Source: Alteromonadaceae bacterium (GTDB lineage Bacteria; Pseudomonadota; Gammaproteobacteria; Enterobacterales; Alteromonadaceae). Taken from it: DNA of 62,295 bases. Made by a program: the position numbers and the translations under genes. The DNA is taken from positions 1-62,295 of the forward strand of contig WFQC01000034.1 of the NCBI GenBank assembly GCA_015487235.1, given 5' to 3'. Positions 46,346 through 53,640 of this stretch are shown piece after piece (position 1 is the stretch's first letter; each line of letters starts with the position of its first letter). Below the pieces are notes generated by a model. The model was not told where the DNA came from, searched no databases, and saw nothing but the letters and a program-made list of their open reading frames with translations.

Positions 46346-47611
46346 ATGGAAATTTTATCTTCTTACGGTACTATTTTAGTACTACTTGCCGCTGCCGTCG
46401 GCTTTTTTATGGCTTGGGGTATTGGGGCAAATGATGTTGCCAATGCTATGGGAACTTCAGTTGGTTCTAAAGCCTTAACAATTAAACAAGCGATTATTAT
46501 CGCGATGATCTTTGAATTTGCTGGTGCTTACTTAGCCGGTGGTGAAGTAACTTCAACGATTCGTAAAGGTATTATTGACGCGGCTTATTTTGTTGATACG
46601 CCAGAATTGCTTGTATTTGGTATGATCTCTGCGCTATTAGCCGCAGCTACTTGGTTATTAATTGCCTCTGCTTTAGGTTGGCCTGTTTCTACGACACATT
46701 CTATTGTTGGTGCCATTGTTGGTTTTGCTGCTATTGGGGTGGGCGTTGAAGCGGTAGAATGGGGTAAGGTTATCGGTATTGTTGGTAGCTGGATAATCAC
46801 GCCACTCATTTCGGGTGTTATTGCATTTATTATTTTTAATAGTGCCCAAAAACTTATTTTTGATCGCAGTGAACCTTTAAAACAAGCACGTCGTTGGGTG
46901 CCGTTATATATGGCATTAGCGGGCTTTGTTTTATCACTAGTTACTATCAAAAAAGGTCTTAAGCATGTTGGCCTACATATAGAATCTGCTGATGGCTTTT
47001 ACTACTCTATTGCTATTGCAATTGCTGTTGCTGTTATTGGGAAAATTTTTATTAATCGTATCAACTTCGATGATAAAGCCGATAAAACTACGCATTATGC
47101 CAATGTTGAGAAAGTGTTTGCGGTATTAATGGTGGTTACTGCATGTGCTATGGCATTTGCACATGGTTCAAATGATGTTGCCAATGCTATAGGGCCATTG
47201 GCTGCGGTAGTCAGCATTGTTTCTCATGATGGTGAAATTGCGGCTAAAGCAGCACTAGCCTGGTGGATTTTACCGTTAGGTGGCTTTGGTATTGTATTAG
47301 GTTTAGCTATATTCGGTCATAAAGTGATTAAAACTATTGGTCAAGGTATTACCCATTTAACACCAAGCCGTGGTTTTGCCGCAGAACTTGCTGCTGCAAG
47401 TACAGTAGTTATTGCTTCGGGTACTGGTTTACCTATTTCTACAACGCAAACCCTAGTAGGCGCTGTATTGGGTGTCGGTATGGCGCGTGGTATTGCTGCA
47501 ATTAACTTAGGCGTAGTGCGAAATATTGTGGTTTCTTGGGTGATCACACTGCCTGTTGGTGCTGGTTTATCTATTATTATCTTCTGGGCACTACAAGCGA
47601 TATTTAGCTAA
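46346..47611 (+). CDS. pit: Inorganic phosphate transporter, Pit family
   Basis: A 421-residue inner-membrane transporter with about ten helices and the duplicated signature GIGANDVANAMGTSVGSKAL (about 26-45) and HGSNDVANAIGPLAAV (about 270-285). Pit proteins take up divalent metal-phosphate complexes with protons at lower affinity than Pst. The ATG at 46346 is preferred to the TTG at 46343; AAGGG lies upstream. The gene follows the DUF47 protein by 15 bp. Placing Pst and Pit systems side by side gives both high- and low-affinity uptake in one locus. Confidence 0.94.
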   Translation: MEILSSYGTILVLLAAAVGFFMAWGIGANDVANAMGTSVGSKALTIKQAIIIAMIFEFAGAYLAGGEVTSTIRKGIIDAAYFVDTPELLVFGMISALLAAATWLLIASALGWPVSTTHSIVGAIVGFAAIGVGVEAVEWGKVIGIVGSWIITPLISGVIAFIIFNSAQKLIFDRSEPLKQARRWVPLYMALAGFVLSLVTIKKGLKHVGLHIESADGFYYSIAIAIAVAVIGKIFINRINFDDKADKTTHYANVEKVFAVLMVVTACAMAFAHGSNDVANAIGPLAAVVSIVSHDGEIAAKAALAWWILPLGGFGIVLGLAIFGHKVIKTIGQGITHLTPSRGFAAELAAASTVVIASGTGLPISTTQTLVGAVLGVGMARGIAAINLGVVRNIVVSWVITLPVGAGLSIIIFWALQAIFS

Positions 47612-47635
47612 ATAGATAGCTCATTTACATCCTAT

Positions 47636-47673
47636 AAAAAAGTCAGGCTTGTTATCTATAAGCCTGACTTTTT
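47636..47673. terminator. Terminator after pit
   Basis: AGTCAGGCTT (47641-47650) pairs perfectly with AAGCCTGACT (47660-47669), flanked by AAAAA and TTTTT, usable on both strands. Confidence 0.9.
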
Positions 47674-47708
47674 CTTTCATAAGCTTGCTAAGGTTTTAAA
47701 TAACTTTT

Positions 47709-48467
47709 ATGAATGCTGTTCAACGTCTTTATCGTTATCGTAAAAGTCTAAGTACCAAAAAATTTTCAGCTCGCGGCTGGCGAGTTGAGCGTTGTGAGCA
47801 ATGTCGAGTTTCAATTAAACATTGTATTTGCTCACTCAAACCGCAAACAACCAGTAAGGTTGGTTTTGTTTTGTTGATGTATGACACAGAAATCTTAAAA
47901 CCGAGTAATACAGGGCGGTTAATCGCTGATATTATTCCTGACACTTATGCTTTTTTGTGGTCGCGTACTGAGGTTTCAGCCGAGCTATTAACTTTACTTC
48001 GAGATGAAAGTTGGCAACCTTATGTGGTTTTTCCTAGCCAATATGCTCAAGCGCAGCAAGTGGTATATCAAGATAGTTTTCCACAATGTACAGCTAAAAA
48101 ACCTTTGTTTATTATGCTTGATGGCAGTTGGCGAGAAGCTAAAAAAATGTTTAGAAAAAGTCCCTATTTAGCTGATTTCCCAATACTTTCTTTTACGCCT
48201 GATAATGTTGATCTTGAAAACCTGTCTAATAATATATCGTCACGTTATCAAATTAGAAAAGCCGCTGTAAATAATCAGTTGGCTACAGCCGAAGTTGCAG
48301 CAAAAGTTTTAGCTATGGCTAATGAACCGTACAATGCTCAGTTATTAGATTTATGGTTTGATGTATTTAACTACCGTTATCAACAAAGTGTTTGTCAAAA
48401 TAACCAAGGTAATGCACAAGCCGTTAGCGCATTACATGATTTCATACAGACCTTGCAATCATTCTAA
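47709..48467 (+). CDS. DTW-domain protein, tRNA-uridine aminocarboxypropyltransferase (TapT-like)
   Basis: A 252-residue protein. The N-terminal Cys motif RCEQCRVSIKHCIC (about 28-41) suggests metal binding. The DTW-type signature DGSWREAKKMFRKSPYL is near 138-154, and SRYQIRKA near 178. Members of this family (E. coli YfiP/TapT) add the 3-amino-3-carboxypropyl group to uridine 47 of some tRNAs, using S-adenosylmethionine. No ribosome site is seen before the ATG. Its 3' end overlaps the convergent fisR gene by 4 bp. Confidence 0.85.
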   Translation: MNAVQRLYRYRKSLSTKKFSARGWRVERCEQCRVSIKHCICSLKPQTTSKVGFVLLMYDTEILKPSNTGRLIADIIPDTYAFLWSRTEVSAELLTLLRDESWQPYVVFPSQYAQAQQVVYQDSFPQCTAKKPLFIMLDGSWREAKKMFRKSPYLADFPILSFTPDNVDLENLSNNISSRYQIRKAAVNNQLATAEVAAKVLAMANEPYNAQLLDLWFDVFNYRYQQSVCQNNQGNAQAVSALHDFIQTLQSF

Positions 48468-49762
48468 CTGATTTCACGTAAACTGATATTGTATTGCTTT
48501 AGTTTGCGATAAAATGTGCGCTTACTAATACCCAATAGTGTGGCAATTTCTTGTGCGCTTTTGCCTTTTTGATGTTGACAAATTTGTTGTAAATAAGTTT
48601 GCTCTAGTGCTTTTAAAGTAAGGTTTTCACCGTTTTCATACGCAGAATTAAAGTGAGGTAAGCCTAAGCTTGCCAACGTTATAATATTGTCATCTCCCAT
48701 TAAGACCGCTCGATTAATAATATTTTTTAATTCACGAATATTACCAGGGAAAGGGTAAAGCATTAACGCTGATAGTGCTGATGCACTGAAACTTTTTTCA
48801 TTATTAGAATAATACGCTAAATAATGTTCGGCCAATAAAGGAATATCTTCTTGGCGTTGTGCCAGTGAAGGTAAGTAGATTGGAAAAGCGGCTAAACGAT
48901 AATAGAGATCATGACGAAAAGTGCCTTGTGCTACCATGTCGGTTAAGTTTTTATGGCTGGCGCAAATTAATCTAAAGTCAGCTTGTTTTGTAACCATGCC
49001 ACCTACCGAGCGATAAGTACCTGTTTCAAGTAAACGTAGTAACTTTACCTGTAAACTTAGTGGTATATCGCCAACTTCATCTAAAAAAAGTGTGCCGCCT
49101 TTAACAAGATCAATTAAGCCTTTTTTATGGGTGTTAGCCCCCGTAAAAGCGCCTTTTTCATGACCAAATAATTCGCTTTCAAATAGAGATTCTGAAAGGC
49201 CTGTACATTCCACCACAATAAAAGGTTGGTCTTTACGCTCACTTGCTTGATGTATAGCATTGGCAACTAGCTCTTTGCCGGTACCTGTATCGCCGTGTAA
49301 TAACACACTAATGTCACTTTTGGCACAGCGGTTGATCATGGCTAGCATTTTTCGAAATGCTGGTGAAGCGCCAATAAGTTTATCGTTTTCAGAACGATGA
49401 CTGGCGTAGCTTACCTTATCTAAAATTTCTAAAAAACCAATGGTAATACCATCATCATTAACAATGGGGCGCATTAAAATATCGCAGTATTCTTTGTTGT
49501 CGCCATTTTTATGAATGTGAAGCACTCGATGGCTTTTTCCCGACGCTTTACAATGCAATAACGGGCAATCTTCACCGTGTTGATCACAAGGATTACTGGC
49601 TTGATGTGAAATTTGATAACAGTGACTTACCCCAACCTTAATCGCTGTTTTGTAGTGCTCGCTATAAGCCTGATTGGTCGCTTTAATAATGTAATGGTGG
49701 TCAATAAAAATGGCAGGTTTTTCTATTGCGTTAATAAGTGATTGGATCATTGAGATATTCAT
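48464..49762 (-). CDS. fisR: Sigma-54-dependent activator, FisR-type (sulfide/persulfide sensor)
   Basis: A 432-residue three-domain regulator. The N-terminal PAS-like sensor (1-115) carries Cys48, Cys59, Cys66 and Cys71. The AAA+ domain holds Walker A GDTGTGKE (157-164) and the sigma-54 contact motif GAFTGA (204-209). A Fis-type helix-turn-helix ends the protein (IATLLGISKRTFYRKLKQY). The Cys spacing 48-59-66 (11 and 7) equals that I recall for C53, C64, C71 of Cupriavidus FisR, which senses persulfides and activates sqr and pdo genes. It diverges from an sqr gene, with a palindrome next to its start and a sigma-54-like promoter before sqr. This supports assignment to FisR strongly, but by memory and not by alignment. 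Confidence 0.85.
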   Translation of the reverse strand: MNISMIQSLINAIEKPAIFIDHHYIIKATNQAYSEHYKTAIKVGVSHCYQISHQASNPCDQHGEDCPLLHCKASGKSHRVLHIHKNGDNKEYCDILMRPIVNDDGITIGFLEILDKVSYASHRSENDKLIGASPAFRKMLAMINRCAKSDISVLLHGDTGTGKELVANAIHQASERKDQPFIVVECTGLSESLFESELFGHEKGAFTGANTHKKGLIDLVKGGTLFLDEVGDIPLSLQVKLLRLLETGTYRSVGGMVTKQADFRLICASHKNLTDMVAQGTFRHDLYYRLAAFPIYLPSLAQRQEDIPLLAEHYLAYYSNNEKSFSASALSALMLYPFPGNIRELKNIINRAVLMGDDNIITLASLGLPHFNSAYENGENLTLKALEQTYLQQICQHQKGKSAQEIATLLGISKRTFYRKLKQYNISLREIS

Positions 49763-49763
49763 A

Positions 49764-49814
49764 TTGTGCCATTTTGATCTTTTATTACTGTGATAATTGT
49801 CAAATATGGCACAA
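49764..49814. promoter_or_regulatory. Palindromic upstream activator site, fisR/sqr
   Basis: TTGTGCCATTTTGA (49764-49777) is mirrored on the other strand by TCAAATATGGCACAA (49800-49814), with one extra base in the second arm. It lies immediately before the fisR ATG and about 75-125 bp upstream of the sqr sigma-54-like promoter, the normal position for an activator binding site. FisR is the obvious candidate to bind here and may control both genes. Confidence 0.6.
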
Positions 49815-49887
49815 AGGGTTAGCTATTGTAAATAATAATCAAGGTGTTCTTTAACTAATATGTTGATATTTATTGTGTTTTTAAATT

Positions 49888-49903
49888 TGGCATAAGAGTT
49901 GAT
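49888..49903 (+). promoter_or_regulatory. Sigma-54-like (-24/-12) promoter of sqr
   Basis: TGGCATAAGAGTTGAT matches the sigma-54 consensus TGGCAC-N5-TTGCW in register: TGGCA and TTG are present, while the usual C of the -12 GC is A. It lies about 75 bp before the sqr ATG. The match is good but not perfect. Confidence 0.65.
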
Positions 49904-49978
49904 ATGACTTGATATGATTAAAATATCAACTACGCTTAGTAATAGTCGAAAAAGATAACAATAAAAGAGGAAATATTT

Positions 49979-51253
49979 ATGGCGAAGATTGTCGTGATGG
50001 GCGCAGGCACAGGTGGAATGCCTGCGGCTTATGAAATTAAAGAAATGCTAGGAAAAGATCATCAAGTTGTGGTGATTAATGAAAGACCCGATTTTCGTTT
50101 TGTACCTTCAAACCCGTGGGTTGCTGTTGGTTGGCGAGAACCTGCGGCTATTTCGTTTCCCATTGAAAAATATTTAAATAAAAAGAATATTGATTTTATT
50201 TGCGCGCGAGTAACAGAAATCAAAGCTAATGATAATCAATTAGTCACAGAAGATGGTCAAGTCGTTGATTATGATTTTCTAGTGATTGCTACAGGACCAA
50301 AACTTGCTTTTGAGAATGTTCCTGGTTCAGGTCCAGAAGGTTTTACTCAGTCAGTTTGTACGTTAGACCATGCCAGTAAGTGTTTTGAAAGTTTTGAAGA
50401 ATTAGTTGAAAATCCAGGCCCTGCTGTGGTGGGCTCTTTTCAAGGAGCAAGCTGTTTTGGCCCTGCTTATGAATATGCTTTCATTCTTGATAAGGCACTT
50501 AGAGACGAGAAAAAGCGTGATAAAATTCCACTCACTTTTGTGACGTCAGAACCCTACATTGGTCAACTTGGTTTAGGTGGTGTAGGCGACTCAAAATCAA
50601 TGTTAGAGTCAGAGCTTCGCCAACGAGACATCAAGTGGATTTGTAATGCGCGAGTTGACAAAATTGAAGATGGAAAAATGTATGTGAGTGAACTCAATCG
50701 TAAAGGTGAGGTTGAATTTGAGCATGAGTTACCTTTTAAACATTCTATGTTTATTCCTCCTTTTGCTGGTGTCGATGCGGTAGCGAATGTTGAAGGGCTT
50801 TGTAACCCAAAAGGCTTTGTTATCACTGATGAACACCAACGTTCACCGAAATATCCTAATATATTTTCAGGTGGTGTTTGTGTTGCGCTACCTCCTGTTG
50901 AAGATACTCCTGTACCAACAGGAACGCCTAAAACAGGCTATATGATCGAAACGATGATGACGGCCATTGCTCATAATATTAAAGCGTGTTTAGCTGGTGA
51001 AGAGCCAACAGCGAAAGGTACTTATCATGCTATTTGTTTAGCTGATATGGGTGATACTGGCGCGGCTTTTGTTGCAATGCCACAAATTCCACCAAGAAAT
51101 GTTGCTTGGTTTAAACAAGGTAAGTGGGTGCATTTAGCCAAAATTGCCTTTGAGAAGTATTTTATGCGCAAAATGAAAACGGGTAATAGTGAGCCTGTTT
51201 TCGAAAAATATGTACTTAAAGCTTTAGGTATTGAACGTTTAGATAAAGACTAA
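49979..51253 (+). CDS. sqr: Sulfide:quinone oxidoreductase (type I, Acidithiobacillus-like)
   Basis: A 424-residue FAD-linked membrane-associated flavoprotein. The FAD motif GAGTGGMPAAYE is at 8-19 and ATGPKLAFENVPG at 104-116. Cys127 (SVCTLDHA), Cys159 (GASCFGPAYEY) and Cys353 (AICLADMG) correspond to the three redox cysteines 128, 160 and 356 of Acidithiobacillus SQR. The C-terminal amphipathic helices (HLAKIAFEKYFMRKMKTG) fit membrane attachment. It oxidises sulfide to polysulfide or persulfide and reduces the quinone pool. AGAGGAAA precedes the ATG. It diverges from fisR; no persulfide dioxygenase gene is next to it. Confidence 0.93.
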   Translation: MAKIVVMGAGTGGMPAAYEIKEMLGKDHQVVVINERPDFRFVPSNPWVAVGWREPAAISFPIEKYLNKKNIDFICARVTEIKANDNQLVTEDGQVVDYDFLVIATGPKLAFENVPGSGPEGFTQSVCTLDHASKCFESFEELVENPGPAVVGSFQGASCFGPAYEYAFILDKALRDEKKRDKIPLTFVTSEPYIGQLGLGGVGDSKSMLESELRQRDIKWICNARVDKIEDGKMYVSELNRKGEVEFEHELPFKHSMFIPPFAGVDAVANVEGLCNPKGFVITDEHQRSPKYPNIFSGGVCVALPPVEDTPVPTGTPKTGYMIETMMTAIAHNIKACLAGEEPTAKGTYHAICLADMGDTGAAFVAMPQIPPRNVAWFKQGKWVHLAKIAFEKYFMRKMKTGNSEPVFEKYVLKALGIERLDKD

Positions 51254-51331
51254 TACCAAGCCTATTAAGTAAATGATCTAAAATTTGCGCAGGAAAAATA
51301 ATGCTCGCAAGTCTAAATTGCCCATAGTTTT

Positions 51332-51597
51332 AGGGCGTGTCTATCTTTGGAGTATGTTTTTGCAACAGTTTGTTTGGTATTTATACAAGGCGGAGTCTGT
51401 GTGGTGTGGTTATTCCACACGAGTAGGCGACAACGTAGTAGAGATGACAAACAAACGTTGCCCTTCGGGTTCACCGAAAAGCGTCCTGCTTCTTGTTGCT
51501 CCTTTTTTTAAGGGAATAACCCTTAATACAAAGAAGCGCCGCGATCAGAACGCTTTTAGATTGAACAAAATTCAAACTCGAAAGATCAACACGCCCT
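51332..51597. mobile_element. MITE-like element, 266 bp, AGGGCGTGT terminal inverted repeats
   Basis: The left end (51332 onward) reads AGGGCGTGTCTATCTTTGGA. The right end on the opposite strand reads AGGGCGTGTTGATCTTTCGA. The arms stay alike over about 30 bp (further GTnTG and TTTTGnnC). A deleted inverted copy is at 25571-25667, and a 50-bp fused-ends copy at 31719-31768. There is no transposase coding; internal palindromes are present (GTGTGGT-TATT-CCACAC near 51401-51420). Repetition at three loci with variable internal deletion is typical of non-autonomous elements. Confidence 0.8.
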
Positions 51598-51617
51598 ATG
51601 ATTATGGGCGTTTTTTT
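51591..51617 (+). terminator. Terminator formed at the right end of the MITE
   Basis: ACGCCC (51591-51596), the last bases of the element, pairs with GGGCGT (51606-51611) in the flanking DNA, followed by a T-run to 51618. It could end the sqr transcript if transcription passes through the element. Confidence 0.6.
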
Positions 51618-51684
51618 TACTTTATTTGCAAAGCTAAAAATTTCTCAGTAGGATGGTGCAGGTCTTATTCCAAGAGAAATTTAC

Positions 51685-52578
51685 ATGGAAGTTAAAAAGT
51701 TAACCCTTTCTTCCCATCGTTTGCGCAATATATTTCAACTGCAGAAAGTTATTACACTTAATCATTTAATTTACGCTTTGGTTTGTATTGTACTTGTATC
51801 TGCTTATTGGTTTTATATTGCTCACGCTAAACATGAAATGGATCAGCATAGTGAACAGTATATTTACACGCCTCAAGTAGGTGATTTTTATTTTTTAGAT
51901 TTTCAGTTAATAACCGAGAATTTACGCCCGAATGAGAAATTTCGTTTAGCTAAAGTTGTTGATGTAACGGGCGATATTGTTACCTTGCTTTATAGTGACT
52001 TTTTTTATTCACAAAAAGTGCAAATAGAAAGAGCCATTAAATACGGGCATCTGCGCTATCATGACTATTTTCAGGGAAAACGTTATGATTTTTCCAAACA
52101 AACGCTGGTAACCATGTATAACGATAAGGTTATTTATAGGGTAGAGCGAGCTGTTAATCAGAAATTGTTTGGTTACCTTATTAGCCCTGAAAATATTGAG
52201 TTTCGTCGAGAGCCCTTGTTTGTGCTTGGTAAGAAAGAATACTTAGCGGGTATTGATTTGCTGCGTAATCGTTACCTTGAAGTGAACTTATCGCAGGCTT
52301 TTGAGCAACTTTTGGCTTCAGCTACCTTGGGCTACCCTCAAGGACAGGTTGCTCTTGCAGAGCTTTATCTTAATAATGATTTTATCGATAAAAACCTTGA
52401 ACAGAGCTTATACTGGTTATTACAAGCGTCTTTACAAAGTCATAAGCCCGCGATATTAAAATATATTATTGTTTGTAAGCAAGTAGCTAATTGTCACGAA
52501 TACGACTTTTATCAAACCTTATTAACGGCTGGTGTTAATCTAAAAGTTAAGCATGTCGATGTGAAGTTAAGGCATTAA
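51685..52578 (+). CDS. Membrane-anchored hypothetical protein with Sel1/TPR-like C-terminus
   Basis: A 297-residue protein not assigned to a named family. Residues about 27-47 form one hydrophobic helix (LIYALVCIVLVSAYWFYIAHA). A mixed alpha/beta region follows (about 58-195), beginning YIYTPQVGDFYFLDF, which reads like a small beta-rich domain. A helical stretch about 206-262 (AFEQLLASATLGYPQGQVAL and ALAELYLNNDFIDKNLEQSL) resembles a Sel1 or TPR repeat pair used in protein contacts. AAGAGAAA precedes the ATG. It stands alone between the MITE and the convergent lysR gene. Confidence 0.75.
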   Translation: MEVKKLTLSSHRLRNIFQLQKVITLNHLIYALVCIVLVSAYWFYIAHAKHEMDQHSEQYIYTPQVGDFYFLDFQLITENLRPNEKFRLAKVVDVTGDIVTLLYSDFFYSQKVQIERAIKYGHLRYHDYFQGKRYDFSKQTLVTMYNDKVIYRVERAVNQKLFGYLISPENIEFRREPLFVLGKKEYLAGIDLLRNRYLEVNLSQAFEQLLASATLGYPQGQVALAELYLNNDFIDKNLEQSLYWLLQASLQSHKPAILKYIIVCKQVANCHEYDFYQTLLTAGVNLKVKHVDVKLRH

Positions 52579-52590
52579 CATACCACGAGC

Positions 52591-53502
52591 TTAGTCGTTT
52601 TCAGCCATTAATAACGCTGCTTTAGCTTGCGTTATTTTTTTTAAATAATTCCAAACGGTTGACACGTGCGATAAGCGTTTACTTTCAGGGTGAGTAACCA
52701 AGTAAAAACTGCGAATAATACTGATATCATGAGCGCAAAGTTTTACTAGGCTTTTATCTTGCTCGGCCAAAAAACAAGGCAATATGCCAATACCTAAGCC
52801 GCTTTTTATCGCATTATACTGCCCTATAATACTCGTACTTCTAAAAACGGGCGTAATGGGTTGGCTAACTTGGGTAGCAAAAACTTCTTTTAAATAAGCG
52901 AGTTGCTCTGTGAATAATAAATTATCGACATAACTTACCCAAGGGTGTTCATTCAGTTGAGCTAGTGCTATGGGGTGTGCAAATTGTTGACAATAATCTT
53001 TTTGGGCATATAGCTGTAGCTTATAATCACATAATTTAGTAACAATCATTGACGTGCCTTTAGGTTTTTCAACAGCAATAGCAATATCGGCTTCATTTCT
53101 GCTGATTTTTACAAACCGTGAAAAAGGCAGTAGATCTATTTGAATTAGTGGAAATTCTTGTTGTAGTTTACGTAAATTAGGGGCAATAAAAAAATTACCA
53201 AAAGCTTCTGTAACCCCAATACGAACGCAACCTGCGTTATCTCGGTTATGGCTTTTTATCACCTCAAACGCATTTTGTGCATTTTGCTCCATTTGACTTG
53301 CAAAATTTAGCAGCCGTTTACCATCTTTAGTTAAAATATGGCCTTCAACTGTGCGTTCAAACAGTTTTGTTGATAAGCTTTCTTCTAACTTGTGAAGACG
53401 TCGAGAAATGGTTGAAGCATCAACACTCAGGCGTTTAGCCGCCTCAGACAAACGCTCTGTGCGAACAACTTCTAGAAAAATTTTAATATCATCCCAATTC
53501 AT
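52591..53502 (-). CDS. LysR-family transcriptional regulator
   Basis: A 303-residue LysR regulator. The N-terminal helix-turn-helix (1-60, LSEAAKRLSVDASTISRRLHKLEESL) is followed by a two-lobed effector domain (about 90-295). The effector part resembles the group with short KLCDYKLQLYAQKDY segments. It diverges from mmsA across 138 bp, a normal layout for LysR and its target. An imperfect palindrome in the gap may be its site. It may control valine or beta-alanine-type catabolism through mmsA; the inducer is unknown. Confidence 0.92.
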   Translation of the reverse strand: MNWDDIKIFLEVVRTERLSEAAKRLSVDASTISRRLHKLEESLSTKLFERTVEGHILTKDGKRLLNFASQMEQNAQNAFEVIKSHNRDNAGCVRIGVTEAFGNFFIAPNLRKLQQEFPLIQIDLLPFSRFVKISRNEADIAIAVEKPKGTSMIVTKLCDYKLQLYAQKDYCQQFAHPIALAQLNEHPWVSYVDNLLFTEQLAYLKEVFATQVSQPITPVFRSTSIIGQYNAIKSGLGIGILPCFLAEQDKSLVKLCAHDISIIRSFYLVTHPESKRLSHVSTVWNYLKKITQAKAALLMAEND

Positions 53503-53544
53503 TAGGGTAATTTAACAGCTCTTTTGTTGATTGTCTTGTAAAAA

Positions 53545-53560
53545 TACAATGTATATTGCA
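53545..53560. promoter_or_regulatory. Possible LysR-type operator between lysR and mmsA
   Basis: TACAAT-GTAT-ATTGCA is an imperfect dyad (one mismatch in the arms, 6-4-6) embedded in an ATAC...GCAT context that fits the T-N11-A LysR pattern. It is 42 bp before the lysR start. A+T-rich sequence makes this only a candidate. Confidence 0.4.
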
Positions 53561-53640
53561 TTTTTGCCTATTGTTCTTCATAGCGTTAACGCCTACTTTA
53601 TTGGCAATAGTTTTTTATTTATGGGGAAGGGGAATTACAA

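Larger units (their letters stand above)
51254..51684. other. Intergenic region carrying a full-length MITE
   Basis: This 431-bp gap after sqr contains the inverted-repeat element 51332-51597 and a hairpin with T-run (51591-51617). The 78 bp before the element and ~70 bp after the hairpin show no gene; the latter includes the ribosome site of the next gene. An open frame of 136 codons spanning the element is judged spurious. Confidence 0.65.

Noticed and set aside
49806-49824. TATGGCACAAAGGGTTAGC as a second sigma-54 promoter
   Set aside because: TGGCAC is good but the -12 element is out of register by one base, and the same bases form one arm of the palindromic activator site.
51285-51695. 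Open frame of 136 codons after sqr
   Set aside because: It runs across the whole inverted-repeat element, has no ribosome site and an unnatural composition; the repeat explains the region better.
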